Positions 8,641-17,978 of a DNA stretch of 32,252 nucleotides are shown in pieces. The DNA is from Treponema sp. (GTDB taxonomy: Bacteria; Spirochaetota; Spirochaetia; Treponematales; Breznakiellaceae): contig JAISBK010000115.1 of the NCBI GenBank assembly GCA_031266255.1, positions 1-32,252 of the forward strand, in the 5' to 3' direction. The notes beneath the pieces were generated by a model, which was not told where the DNA came from, did not search any database, and worked only from the letters and a program-made list of their open reading frames with translations. Position 1 is the stretch's first letter. Each line of letters begins with the position of its first letter. A program made the translations under genes and the position numbers.

Positions 8641-8655
8641 AGGGAGGAGCATTAG

Positions 8656-9093
8656 ATGGAGCTTCAAGCGACGCTTAGTTCACAAGAGCAGGTAGAGATT
8701 GCCCAAGCGGTGAAGGAATACAACAGCCGGATCAATCAAGGGAAGAATCCCCAGCAAAATTTGGGGAAAGACGATTTTCTCAAGATTCTTATTGCCCAGC
8801 TCTCCTATCAGGATCCTACGGCTCCTATGGAAGATAAGGAATTTATCGCTCAGATGGCCCAGTTTTCTACTTTGGATCAGATGACCAGTATGGCCACTGA
8901 TTTTTCCCGGCTTGCGGCAATCGTTTCAGGGTCCGAAGCAACCGGCGCCTTGGGAAAATCTGTAGAAGTGGCGGTAGGGGATCAGGTTGTCCTGGGTACG
9001 GTTAAGGCAGTAACCCGGGAAACGGTTCCTGAAATTTTGGTAAATGGTTCCTATTATCCGTGGGATCAGGTAATTAAGGTATTTGAGGAATAG
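8656..9093 (+). CDS. flgD: Flagellar hook assembly (capping) protein FlgD
   Basis: [41 protein letters not shown]. Confidence 0.95.
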   Translation: MELQATLSSQEQVEIAQAVKEYNSRINQGKNPQQNLGKDDFLKILIAQLSYQDPTAPMEDKEFIAQMAQFSTLDQMTSMATDFSRLAAIVSGSEATGALGKSVEVAVGDQVVLGTVKAVTRETVPEILVNGSYYPWDQVIKVFEE

Positions 9094-9130
9094 TGCAAAC
9101 TAACCTTTAGGCTATGGAGTATAGTGCGAT

Positions 9131-10531
9131 ATGATGCGATCATTGTTTGCCGGCGTATCGGGCCTGCAGAATCATCAAACTCGAATGGATGTGATTGGGA
9201 ATAACATTGCCAATATTAATACGGTGGGGTTCAAGAAGGGACGGGTTAATTTTCAAGACCTGTTTTCTCAGCAGCTTCAAGGGGCGTCCCGGCCTACCGA
9301 GGACCTGGGTGGGGTAAATCCTAAAGAGGTGGGACTTGGTATGTCTGTCGCCTCTATTGATACGGTCCATACAGGGGGTTCCTTTCAAACAACAGGAGTA
9401 GGGACCGATCTGGCGATCCAAGGTACGGGTTTTTTTGTATTAAAAGAAGGGGCTAATTCCTATTATACCAGGGCAGGGGCCTTCAATACGGATGAACTAG
9501 GAACCTTGGTGAATCCTGCTAATGGGATGAAGGTGCAGGGTTGGATGGCTCAAGACATCCAGGGAGTGCAGACCCTGGATGTTTCTCGGGATGTGGAAAA
9601 CCTGATAATTCCGGTTGGGTCTAAGGATCCGGCCCGGGCTACCACTATGGTAAACTTTGCCTGTAACCTGGATAAACGGATCCCTGAAATTCCCGAAGGG
9701 GCTACTGCCTTGGATATTCAGCGGGGAACCTGGAATACGAGCATCAAGATCTACGATACTTTTGGAGAGGAGCATATCCTCCAGGTGGAGTTTACCCGGG
9801 TTCCGGGAACCGCTAACAGTTGGAATGCCACGGTGGCAGTAGATCCTCAGGCTGAGGTAAACACCAATACCGCTATAGGGATTGGGGAAGATGCTCCTGC
9901 AGCAGGGGAGGGCGCGGCCTTTACGGTGAATTTCTCCAATAACGGCACCCTCCTCAGTGCAGTAGACGGAGCCGGGAACGAATCAGGCGCGGCAGGGAAT
10001 GTGATCATGAACGTAGCCTTTGATGTGCAGAACACGGACCCTGATGCAGATGGTGCACAGGTGCGTCAAGAATTTGCCCTGAACCTCGGTACGGTGGGAG
10101 GGTTGGTCAATTCTATTACCCAATATGCGGAAGCCAGTTCCTCTAAGGCGGTGATGCAGGATGGGTACACAATGGGCTATCTGGATAATTTCAAGATCGA
10201 TGCCAGCGGGATCATCACCGGGGTCTATTCTAACGGATCTAACCGGACCATTGGTCAGATTGCCATTGCCAGTTTCACCAACCAGGGAGGTTTGGAAAAA
10301 GCCGGGGAGAACGCCTATGTGGTTTCTACCAATTCAGGTGCGGCCAACATTGGGCCTTCGGGAATTGCGGGAAAGGGCAAGATCGTTGCCGGGGCATTGG
10401 AGATGTCCAACGTGGATATGGCTGAACAGTTTACCGACATGATCGTAACCCAACGGGGGTTTCAAGCCAACTCCAGGACTATCCAGACTGCGGATCAGCT
10501 TTTGCAAGAACTGCTGAGCCTCAAGCGATAA
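9131..10531 (+). CDS. flgE: Flagellar hook protein FlgE
   Basis: [48 protein letters not shown]-term [44 protein letters not shown]. Confidence 0.97.
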   Translation: MMRSLFAGVSGLQNHQTRMDVIGNNIANINTVGFKKGRVNFQDLFSQQLQGASRPTEDLGGVNPKEVGLGMSVASIDTVHTGGSFQTTGVGTDLAIQGTGFFVLKEGANSYYTRAGAFNTDELGTLVNPANGMKVQGWMAQDIQGVQTLDVSRDVENLIIPVGSKDPARATTMVNFACNLDKRIPEIPEGATALDIQRGTWNTSIKIYDTFGEEHILQVEFTRVPGTANSWNATVAVDPQAEVNTNTAIGIGEDAPAAGEGAAFTVNFSNNGTLLSAVDGAGNESGAAGNVIMNVAFDVQNTDPDADGAQVRQEFALNLGTVGGLVNSITQYAEASSSKAVMQDGYTMGYLDNFKIDASGIITGVYSNGSNRTIGQIAIASFTNQGGLEKAGENAYVVSTNSGAANIGPSGIAGKGKIVAGALEMSNVDMAEQFTDMIVTQRGFQANSRTIQTADQLLQELLSLKR

Positions 10532-10544
10532 CGAGTGCATCTAT

Positions 10545-10742
10545 ATGATTAAAGTAACCCGACTTGACGGAACAGAGTACTATATTAACCCGCACCAGAT
10601 CGAATCCATGGAACTTAGACCGGATACGACGATTTTAATGTTATCCGGGAAGTATTTAGTGGTGCGGGAGACAGCAGTGGCAGTTATAGAGCGCATTATT
10701 GCATACCGTCGGCAGATAGGCGCCTTCAAAAACGAGGAGTAA
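10545..10742 (+). CDS. flbD: Flagellar protein FlbD
   Basis: MIKVTRLDGTEYYINPHQIESMELRPDTTILMLSGKYLVVRETAVAVIERI. Confidence 0.92.
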   Translation: MIKVTRLDGTEYYINPHQIESMELRPDTTILMLSGKYLVVRETAVAVIERIIAYRRQIGAFKNEE

Positions 10743-10750
10743 ATACCTTT

Positions 10751-11533
10751 ATGAATCTTTCGACCATAATTGGAATAGTCGGTTGTTTTGCTATGGTTGT
10801 TATGGCTATTTTCACCTCCGGCGGTTCCATCATATTATACCTTGATTTTCCTTCGTTCTTGATGACCGTGGTTGGTTCGTATCTGGCCCTTTTTATCTTT
10901 TGCTCTGTTCAGGAAACCATCGGGCTTTTTGCCACCATAGGGCTCAGTATGAAGCAGGCGGCGTTTAACGAGGAGGGGGTCATCACCAAGCTTCTTGCCT
11001 TTTCCGACAAGGCGAGGCGGGAAGGACTCTTGGCTTTGGAAGAAGAATTAGAAGACCTGGACGATGAGTTTATGAAGAAGGGGATGCGCCTGGTGGTAGA
11101 CGGTACTGATGGGGCAATCATTCGGGAACTGATGGAGAATGAGTTGAGTCAAATCCAGGAACGGCATATGAATAAAATCTCCGTGGTCAATATGTGGGGT
11201 ACGGTGGCTCCAGGACTTGGGATGATAGGAACCGTAGTTGGTCTCATCGCCATGTTAAAAAACTTGGAAGACAAAAGCGCCTTGGGGCCTAATATGGCAG
11301 TTGCCCTGTTGACCACCCTCTACGGGGCTTTGATTGCCAACATAGTGGCGATCCCCCTGGCGGGAAAACTAAAAGCCCGAGATGCTCTGGAAGTCAAAGT
11401 CAAGGAAATGGAAATTGAGGGGATTCTATCGATTCAAGCCGGGGAAAATACCCGGGTTTTGGCTACGAAGCTCCTTTCTTATCTTAACCCAATCCTTCGG
11501 AAGAAAGTGGAACAAGAAGTGCTGAGGGATTAG
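10751..11533 (+). CDS. motA: Flagellar motor stator protein MotA
   Basis: WGTVAPGLGMIGTVVGLIAMLKNLEDKSALGPNMAVALLTTLYGALIANIVAIPLAGKL. Confidence 0.96.
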   Translation: MNLSTIIGIVGCFAMVVMAIFTSGGSIILYLDFPSFLMTVVGSYLALFIFCSVQETIGLFATIGLSMKQAAFNEEGVITKLLAFSDKARREGLLALEEELEDLDDEFMKKGMRLVVDGTDGAIIRELMENELSQIQERHMNKISVVNMWGTVAPGLGMIGTVVGLIAMLKNLEDKSALGPNMAVALLTTLYGALIANIVAIPLAGKLKARDALEVKVKEMEIEGILSIQAGENTRVLATKLLSYLNPILRKKVEQEVLRD

Positions 11534-11592
11534 TGTGGTTTGTTTCTGTTTCTCGATGGTTATAGGGATGATAAAGGGTAAAGAAGGATAAT

Positions 11593-12321
11593 ATGGCACG
11601 GAAAAAAAAAGAAGCGGAAGCCGCAAAAGGGGACTGGATCGTAACCTATTCTGACATGGTTACCTTGTTGCTCTGTTTCTTTGTCGCTCTTTTTGATGCA
11701 AGTGAAGTAGATCCCGGGCAAATGTCCGCGTTGCTTTCTGCACTCTCTAATATAGGGATGGGGTCTTCCACCGGAGGAGAGACCTTATCCGCGGGTAAAA
11801 GTGTGGAGTTGGGGAATACCATTAATTCCTTGCCCTCTATGGATAGAGGGCGGTTTTTAGGTCAGGCCCTGCGACGGGCGATGAGTCTTTTTAGTCCAGA
11901 AGTAAAATCGAATAAGATCCGGATCACCCATGATGAACGGGGACTGGTCATTAATCTTGCATCGGATGCTTTTTTTGCGCCTGCCAGTGCCAGAATAAAC
12001 ATAGAAGAAACCCGGGATATACTGGTTCGGTTGGCAGGACTTTTTAATTCCGAGGAAGTCCAGGGTAGAAAATTCAGGATTGAAGGGCATACTGATGCGG
12101 TTCCGGTAGATCCGGAGGGTCCTTGGGAATCGAACTGGGAACTTTCCACTGCCCGGTCTATCGCGGTGTTGCATTATCTAACGGATTTAGGGGTCGAAGA
12201 AAAACGTTTTCAGGTGGCAGGCTTTGCCGATACTATGCCGATAAGTAAAAATGACACGCCGGAAGGCCGGGCCTATAATCGGCGGGTAGATATCATTATA
12301 TTGGATGATGGGCACTTATAA
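11593..12321 (+). CDS. motB: Flagellar motor stator protein MotB
   Basis: GDWIVTYSDMVTLLLCFFVALF (TM with Asp) and OmpA-like domain IEGHTDAVPV...NWELSTARSIAVLHYL...NRRVDIII. Confidence 0.95.
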   Translation: MARKKKEAEAAKGDWIVTYSDMVTLLLCFFVALFDASEVDPGQMSALLSALSNIGMGSSTGGETLSAGKSVELGNTINSLPSMDRGRFLGQALRRAMSLFSPEVKSNKIRITHDERGLVINLASDAFFAPASARINIEETRDILVRLAGLFNSEEVQGRKFRIEGHTDAVPVDPEGPWESNWELSTARSIAVLHYLTDLGVEEKRFQVAGFADTMPISKNDTPEGRAYNRRVDIIILDDGHL

Positions 12322-12384
12322 CCAAGTTTGTATAAAATAGTATTTTGGTATAAAGTAAAGATATTGAAATGGAGGTAACAGGGC

Positions 12385-12942
12385 ATGGCTGAGGAACAAG
12401 CAACTGAGAATCTGGAAGAGGGTTCTCCAGAGGAAGGGGGAGCTGCTAAGAAAAAATCTTCCCGCTTAATCGCTTTTTTGCCTCATGTGCTTAAATTTGT
12501 AGCGATAGGACTGGGAGCACTGATACTTATCGTAACGGTAGTGGTGATTACCTTTAGCATTCTCAATAAAGGAGGAAGATCTCAGACCGTAGTTCCTGAG
12601 AATTCCCCGTATATTGGGACCAGGCCCCAATATTCTATGTTTAGCGCCATTGGTTTGATCCGGACACGTACCAAGGATCCGACTCCTTATGGGGTGGTGG
12701 TAGAAATGATTATTGGGTATGATTTAAATAATGCTCAGGCTGCTACAGAATTAACCGGACGGTTATATGAATTGCGGGACTTTGTGCGCAGTTATTTCAG
12801 CAGTAAATATGCAGAGGAACTGTTGCCTGAAAATGAGGCCAGGTTAAAACAGGAGATCATAGAACTCCTCAATACCCGGGTGCTTAATACCGCAAAGGTA
12901 CGAACGATCTTGTTTAATCAGCTTGACGCCATGGAGATGTAG
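12385..12942 (+). CDS. fliL: Flagellar basal body-associated protein FliL
   Basis: Single TM followed by FliL-like domain (RDFVRSYFSSKYAEELLPENEARLKQEIIELLNTRVLNTAKVRTILFNQLDAMEM); located between motB and fliM; SD GGAGG. Confidence 0.88.
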   Translation: MAEEQATENLEEGSPEEGGAAKKKSSRLIAFLPHVLKFVAIGLGALILIVTVVVITFSILNKGGRSQTVVPENSPYIGTRPQYSMFSAIGLIRTRTKDPTPYGVVVEMIIGYDLNNAQAATELTGRLYELRDFVRSYFSSKYAEELLPENEARLKQEIIELLNTRVLNTAKVRTILFNQLDAMEM

Positions 12943-12947
12943 GGCAC

Positions 12948-13064
12948 ATGGATTGCTGGGGGGCTTTGAAAGCGTCTAATGGGTTATTGGTGTATAGAGA
13001 GGTAACCCGTCAAACGTTTGAGGTTGGTTTACTGTTTTACCGGGTTGTAAAGGAAAGAGACTGA
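12948..13064 (+). CDS. Possible small ORF (38 aa) between fliL and fliM
   Basis: ATG 6 nt after the fliL stop; MDCWGALKASNGLLVYREVTRQTFEVGLLFYRVVKERD*. No strong SD; function and translation unproven. Confidence 0.25.
   Translation: MDCWGALKASNGLLVYREVTRQTFEVGLLFYRVVKERD
13010..13021. repeat. Perfect 12-bp palindrome TCAAACGTTTGA
   Basis: Read directly in the fliL-fliM gap. Confidence 0.5.
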
Positions 13065-13092
13065 GCCGAACACGCGGTACGGGTGTTCGGCT
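13064..13092 (+). other. Stem-loop in the fliL-fliM intergenic region (10-bp perfect stem, 9-nt loop)
   Basis: AGCCGAACAC-gcggtacgg-GTGTTCGGCT; no downstream T-tract, so not a classical intrinsic terminator. Confidence 0.6.
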
Positions 13093-13102
13093 GAATTGAG
13101 GT

Positions 13103-13136
13103 AATCGAATCGGGGTAACCTAGATACCATTCGATT
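13103..13136 (+). other. Second stem-loop upstream of fliM
   Basis: AATCGAAT-cgg-GGTA-acctaga-TACC-ATTCGATT: 8-bp plus 4-bp paired arms with a 3-nt bulge. Confidence 0.5.
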
Positions 13137-13169
13137 GAATTTTCATAAGAGGTGGTTTAGAATACGGAT

Positions 13170-14201
13170 ATGACTGAAGTTCTTTCTCAAAATGAAATAG
13201 ATCAGTTACTAAGTGCTATCAATGCTGGAGATACCGAAACTGAGGATTTCAAGCCCGCGGCAGATATCCGTAAAATAAAGATATATGATTTTAAGCGGCC
13301 TGATAAATTCTCTAAAGAGCAGATCCGAACGGTTTCAATCATGCATGAGACCTTTGCCCGGCTCACCACGACGGCCCTTTCCGCAAATCTGCGGAGTATG
13401 GTCCATGTCCATGTGGCATCGGTGGATCAGCTCACCTATGAGGAATTTATTCGCTCTATTCCGACCCCCACTACCCTGGCAATTATCAATATGGATCCTT
13501 TAAAGGGGAATGCTATTCTTGAAATTGATCCGGCCATAACCTTTTCTATTATTGACCGTCTCTTTGGTGGGACCGGGGTAGGTACCAAGGCCCAGCATGA
13601 ACTTACGGATATTGAGACATCGGTTATGGAAGGAATTATTGTGAGGATATTGGGGAATATGCGGGAGGCATGGACCACGGTAATAGACCTGCGGCCCAGG
13701 CTTGGTCAGATCGATACCAATCCTCAATTTGCCCAGATCGTACCTCCTACGGAAATGGTGGTGCTTGTTACTTTGGAGACTAAGGTAGGCGAGGTGGAGG
13801 GTATGATGAATTTCTGTATACCCTACCTGACTATTGAGCCGATAATCGGTAAACTTTCGGCCCAGTTCTGGTATTCCGCGGTCACGCGAAGGGGAACCAC
13901 AGAGAATCTGAATATCCTCAAGGAAAAGTTGGCAAGCGTCGATGTTAATGTAGTAGCTGAAATAGGGACGATTCAAGTACCGATACGGGATGTATTGAAT
14001 CTTCAAGCAGGGGATGTGATCTGTTTATACGATACCAAGGTGGGAGATCCTTATTCCCTCAATATTGGTAACAAAAAAAAGTTTCTGTGTCGGCCAGGGA
14101 TTATTGGAAAAAAAATGGCGGTACAGGTTATTAAAAAGGTAGCGGAGATCAAACAAGAAGATTTTATAGAGTTTGCGTCTGAAGGGGAGGAAACGATATG
14201 A
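13170..14201 (+). CDS. fliM: Flagellar motor switch protein FliM
   Basis: VLSQNEIDQLLSAI, YDFKRPDKFSKEQIRTVSIMHETFARLTTTALSANLRSMVHVHVASVDQLTYEEFIRSIP. Confidence 0.97.
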   Translation: MTEVLSQNEIDQLLSAINAGDTETEDFKPAADIRKIKIYDFKRPDKFSKEQIRTVSIMHETFARLTTTALSANLRSMVHVHVASVDQLTYEEFIRSIPTPTTLAIINMDPLKGNAILEIDPAITFSIIDRLFGGTGVGTKAQHELTDIETSVMEGIIVRILGNMREAWTTVIDLRPRLGQIDTNPQFAQIVPPTEMVVLVTLETKVGEVEGMMNFCIPYLTIEPIIGKLSAQFWYSAVTRRGTTENLNILKEKLASVDVNVVAEIGTIQVPIRDVLNLQAGDVICLYDTKVGDPYSLNIGNKKKFLCRPGIIGKKMAVQVIKKVAEIKQEDFIEFASEGEETI

Positions 14202-15247
14202 GTGATGGCACACTTTCGCAGGCTGAACTTGATGCATTATTGGCCGGGGGAGGTGAGAGTTCGGTAACGGTTGCAGGGGGTAACACCCACGAACTGCACG
14301 TGTTGCAAGATTTTCTTGTTTCTTCGGTGGATAGCCTGAGTACTAATTTTGCCCAATTGACTGCCACTGAAGTCTCCTTCAAAGGACCTGAGGTATCCTT
14401 CACCAACCAGGATACGTTACTTGAACAGCTTCCTGATATCGTTACGGTGGTTAAAGCGGATTTTAATGCGGGCTTCCCTGGTGAACACCTATTTATTATG
14501 GGGGAGAACACGGCTAAGGCCATTGCGGCACGTATGACTCAAGAAGAGGATATTCAGATGGACGCTATGGCCCTCTCGGTAATTGGAGAGTTGGTGTCTA
14601 ATCTGGTGGGAACCCAAATTACGGCGTTAACTAAACAGACCGGTAACAAGTCAATTGCATCGGTTTCTCCTGAGGCAAGTAATGTACCTAAAGCGGTAGC
14701 TGCCTTACCGCGAGGTGATTTTTTAAGCGCACTCTATCAGCTTGATCTAGGAGATGGAACTACACACCAATTATGGGAAATATATGGTTCTCGTGTATCA
14801 GAAAGTATTGCCCGTTCATTGAGCGAGATTAACGCCCCACCTGCTGTATCTCCGCCACATCAAGAGAACAGGGCTATGTCTGGTAGAGGAGGGGGGATGT
14901 CAGGAATGGGTAATAGTGGAATGATAGGGCAGCCGACGCAGGTACAATCAGTACAGTTTCCCGGCCTTACCCCGCACCAAACGGCTCAAGAGCAAGGAAA
15001 CATCGGTCTTATCATGGATGTTTTCATGGAGATGACCGTAGAGTTGGGGCGTACCAAGAAACTTATCAAGGAAATTTTGGGAATGGGTGAAGGTACAATC
15101 ATTGAGTTGGATAAACTTGCCGGTGAACCGGTGGATATTTTAGTAAATCATAAACTTATTGCTAAAGGTGAAGTGGTAGTTATTGATGAAAATTTCGGTG
15201 TTCGGGTCACAGAAATTGTTTCTTCGGTAGAACGTATACATGAGTGA
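14198..15247 (+). CDS. fliY: Flagellar motor switch protein FliN/FliY
   Basis: N-term LSQAELDALLAGG; CheC-like middle; Gly/Met-rich linker; C-term SpoA/FliN domain (MDVFMEMTVELGRTKKLIKEILGMGEGTIIELDKLAGEPVDILVNHKLIAKGEVVVIDENFGVRVTEI). ATGA overlap with fliM. Confidence 0.93.
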   Translation: MSDGTLSQAELDALLAGGGESSVTVAGGNTHELHVLQDFLVSSVDSLSTNFAQLTATEVSFKGPEVSFTNQDTLLEQLPDIVTVVKADFNAGFPGEHLFIMGENTAKAIAARMTQEEDIQMDAMALSVIGELVSNLVGTQITALTKQTGNKSIASVSPEASNVPKAVAALPRGDFLSALYQLDLGDGTTHQLWEIYGSRVSESIARSLSEINAPPAVSPPHQENRAMSGRGGGMSGMGNSGMIGQPTQVQSVQFPGLTPHQTAQEQGNIGLIMDVFMEMTVELGRTKKLIKEILGMGEGTIIELDKLAGEPVDILVNHKLIAKGEVVVIDENFGVRVTEIVSSVERIHE

Positions 15248-15406
15248 TCTGGTTTGAACCGTGGCAGTGCATCGTTTCGTAAGCGATGATTGTCAGCATG
15301 TATTTATGCAAAAGGAAGCACTTTTCTCCATCTAGGATAGGCTTGGTGTTGGTTTTTGTAGTTCATTGGGGAGGGGGAAAAACTGGGATACGTTCGTATA
15401 ATTACA

Positions 15407-16018
15407 GTGATTATGGTACTTATGGGTAGCCTTTTGCCAGGTAGTAGTGGATTATTTGCACAAACTTCAGAGGCTGAGTCTGGAGGGATGAAATTTACCG
15501 ACCCTCCGATAGCTTCGGTTCGTTCTGAAGAGCAGGCGATCCCCCTGGGACCAGGGTCCACGGCTGATCTCCTTTCTGGTCAAGGGGCGGTTTCTTTTTT
15601 TACAATCCTTCGGATGATCCTGGTTCTTGCTTTGGCAGCAGGGGCTATTTATGGGATTGTGTTTTTTTTAAAACGGATTTCCCGTCCCCAAGAACAGAAA
15701 GATCCTCATCTGCAGGTATTGGCAGGGGTGCATCTCGGTTCCAATCGGTTTGCCCATGTAGTATCCCTTGGTGCTCAGGCTTGGCTTTTAGGATCCGCTG
15801 AGGGGGGGGTTTCCCTTATAGCAGAGATAACGGATAGAGAAACCATAGACGCCATGCTCTTGGATACATCTCGGAAGCATGCTGAAACAGGAAGGGGTAA
15901 ATTGCTTGACTTTTCACAGGTGCTTCGTCGTTTAGCAGGAGAAGGAGGGCCAGATCCTCAAGCCGGACTCAAAGCAGAAAATGTCCGTAAGCGACGAGAA
16001 CACTTAAAGGGGCTCTAA
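15407..16018 (+). CDS. fliO: Flagellar biosynthesis protein FliO/FliZ (true start may be an upstream in-frame CTG at 15383)
   Basis: Signal-peptide-like N-terminus, one TM (ILRMILVLALAAGAIYGIVFFLKRI), VLAGVHLGSNRFAHVVSLGAQAWLLGSAEGGVSLIAEI; located immediately before fliP. Confidence 0.8.
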   Translation: MIMVLMGSLLPGSSGLFAQTSEAESGGMKFTDPPIASVRSEEQAIPLGPGSTADLLSGQGAVSFFTILRMILVLALAAGAIYGIVFFLKRISRPQEQKDPHLQVLAGVHLGSNRFAHVVSLGAQAWLLGSAEGGVSLIAEITDRETIDAMLLDTSRKHAETGRGKLLDFSQVLRRLAGEGGPDPQAGLKAENVRKRREHLKGL

Positions 16019-16019
16019 G

Positions 16020-16844
16020 GTGTATCAACGGGTTACGTTCTTACGGGTAGTTTTTTTGGGGATCTGGTGTATTCTGGGAATAGGTAACATGATTCATGCT
16101 CAAACCTTTCCCGATATAGGAACCTCCGGAACCATGGCTATCCCGGCTCCTCCAGCAAGTCCCGTAATCCCGTTTATTGATCTTTCGATCCGGAACCCTG
16201 AAACCGGGCAAGAAGTGGCTTTTTCCCTCCAGCTTCTCCTGCTCGTTACGGTTCTTTCCTTAGCTCCCAGTATCATCATCCTGATGACCAGTTTTTTGCG
16301 GATTTCCATTGTCTTGGATTTCATCAAGCGGGCCTTATCACTGCAACAGGTTCCTCCGAATCAGGTAATCTTGGGGATATCGCTGTTTTTGACGATCTTC
16401 ATCATGTGGCCCACCTTTGAAACGATTTACGAAGATTCTGTACAGCCTTTGGCTGCAGGAACTATTTCCGTGGAGGAAGCCTATCGAGGGGCTGAAGGGC
16501 CCTTGCGGATGTTTATGTATCGTCAAATGCAGAATCATCCGGATAATATCAGGCTGTTTATGGCTATGCGGGGATTGGAACGGCCAGAGACCTTGGCGGA
16601 TGTGCCTACCTATGTGTTGATTCCGGCTTTCATCTTGAATGAATTAACCGTAGCTTTCAAGATAGGGATACTCCTCTTTATTCCCTTTATTGTGATCGAT
16701 ATGGTGGTAGCCAGCGCGCTCATGTCTATGGGGATGATCATGCTGCCTCCGGTGATGATTTCTATGCCCTTTAAGCTCATCTTGTTCATTCTTGTTGATG
16801 GGTGGGGACTTTTGACGGATCAGCTGATCCGCTCTTTTATATAG
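16020..16844 (+). CDS. fliP: Flagellar export apparatus protein FliP
   Basis: LLLVTVLSLAPSIIILMTSFLRISIVLDFIKRALSLQQVPPNQVILGISLFLTIFIMWP; GTG start; signal peptide. Confidence 0.97.
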   Translation: MYQRVTFLRVVFLGIWCILGIGNMIHAQTFPDIGTSGTMAIPAPPASPVIPFIDLSIRNPETGQEVAFSLQLLLLVTVLSLAPSIIILMTSFLRISIVLDFIKRALSLQQVPPNQVILGISLFLTIFIMWPTFETIYEDSVQPLAAGTISVEEAYRGAEGPLRMFMYRQMQNHPDNIRLFMAMRGLERPETLADVPTYVLIPAFILNELTVAFKIGILLFIPFIVIDMVVASALMSMGMIMLPPVMISMPFKLILFILVDGWGLLTDQLIRSFI

Positions 16845-16853
16845 GAGGCAGGG

Positions 16854-17123
16854 ATGAGTATCGGCACCATAACCGCCCTCTTGCGAGGCGGCATCCTGCA
16901 AGTTCTGTTGCTGGCGGCTCCCCTGCTTTTTTCAGCCCTGGTGGTTGGCCTGGTAGTAGCGATACTCCAAGCTACTACCTCGATCCAAGAACAGACCCTT
17001 ACCTTTGTTCCTAAAATTATTGCTATCCTGGTGGTGTTGGCATTTTTGGGAGGATGGATGTTTTCCTCTTTGGGGGATTATACGATCCAGTTATTCCGGA
17101 TGATTCCGGCCATGGCACGGTAG
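16854..17123 (+). CDS. fliQ: Flagellar export apparatus protein FliQ
   Basis: 89 aa, two TMs, LVVAILQATTSIQEQTLTFVPKIIAILVV. Confidence 0.96.
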   Translation: MSIGTITALLRGGILQVLLLAAPLLFSALVVGLVVAILQATTSIQEQTLTFVPKIIAILVVLAFLGGWMFSSLGDYTIQLFRMIPAMAR

Positions 17124-17153
17124 CAGAGCCATGTGAAAAAAGTATGAAAAAAT

Positions 17154-17978
17154 ATGCTTGAAGATCTGCTGATCCATGCTCCGGTTTTTATCCTGATAGC
17201 GAGCAGGGCCTTAGTCATGATTGAAACTGCTCCGCTTCTGTCCTCTGGGGCGATTCCCCAGGTGGCCAAGATTGCCTTAGCCGGCTTTGTTGCATATACG
17301 GCCTTCCCTTTAGCAGAGCATACCCTCGGGGCCGTGATGATAGAAGGAGGGCTCTATAGCCTGAATTTTTTGCTTATGGTGATAGGAGAAGGTATTATCG
17401 GCCTCATTATAGGTTTTTTTCTTACTATTATCTTTTCAGCCTTTGCTACGGCAGGGCAATTTTTCTCCCTCCAGATGGGTTTTGGGGCTTCAGAAACCTT
17501 TGATCCCCTCGCTCAGACAGAAAATCCCCTTATGGGCCAATACCTGAACCTGGTAGCCATGTTGGTTTTTCTTTCTATAGGGGGTTTACGAATGCTCTTT
17601 CTTGAAGGTTTTTGGCGTTCCCTGGAATCCATCAGTATCATACACCTCATCGAAGGCCGGGATGCGGTGGTAGGCATGATTCTTTCAGGGCTCTCCCGGT
17701 TGTTTCTGGATGCTATTGTTATTTCCCTGCCGATTTTAGGTACCCTCTTTTTGACGTCCCTTTCGACCGGGCTTATTTCCAAGGCAGCCCCGCAGATCAA
17801 TATTCTCTCGGAAGGTTTTCCCATATCCATCACCGTGGCTTTTGTGCTGATCTTTGCTACCATGCCGTTCATGGTGGAAGCCTTTAGCCGGGTGGTGGAT
17901 GCGGGCTTCCAGACCCTGGAGACCCTCTATAGCCGGATAGGGCTTCAAATCAGTACTTCTGGGGGAGGTTCGGTATGA
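17154..17978 (+). CDS. fliR: Flagellar export apparatus protein FliR
   Basis: RALVMIETAPLLSSGAIPQVAKIALAGFVAY, GEGIIGLIIGFFLTIIFSAFATAGQFFSLQMGFG. Confidence 0.95.
   Translation: MLEDLLIHAPVFILIASRALVMIETAPLLSSGAIPQVAKIALAGFVAYTAFPLAEHTLGAVMIEGGLYSLNFLLMVIGEGIIGLIIGFFLTIIFSAFATAGQFFSLQMGFGASETFDPLAQTENPLMGQYLNLVAMLVFLSIGGLRMLFLEGFWRSLESISIIHLIEGRDAVVGMILSGLSRLFLDAIVISLPILGTLFLTSLSTGLISKAAPQINILSEGFPISITVAFVLIFATMPFMVEAFSRVVDAGFQTLETLYSRIGLQISTSGGGSV

Noticed and set aside
12321-12385. AAAATAGTATTTT palindrome upstream of fliL as an operator/promoter
   Set aside because: AT-rich 13-bp near-palindrome easily arises by chance; no supporting -35/-10 geometry.
13064-13092. Stem-loop as a Rho-independent terminator
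   Set aside because: Strong stem but no following T-run, and fliM would be cut off from the operon; kept only as a structured element.
13500-14006. 168-aa minus-strand ORF opposite fliM
   Set aside because: Antisense to fliM, no recognisable motif.
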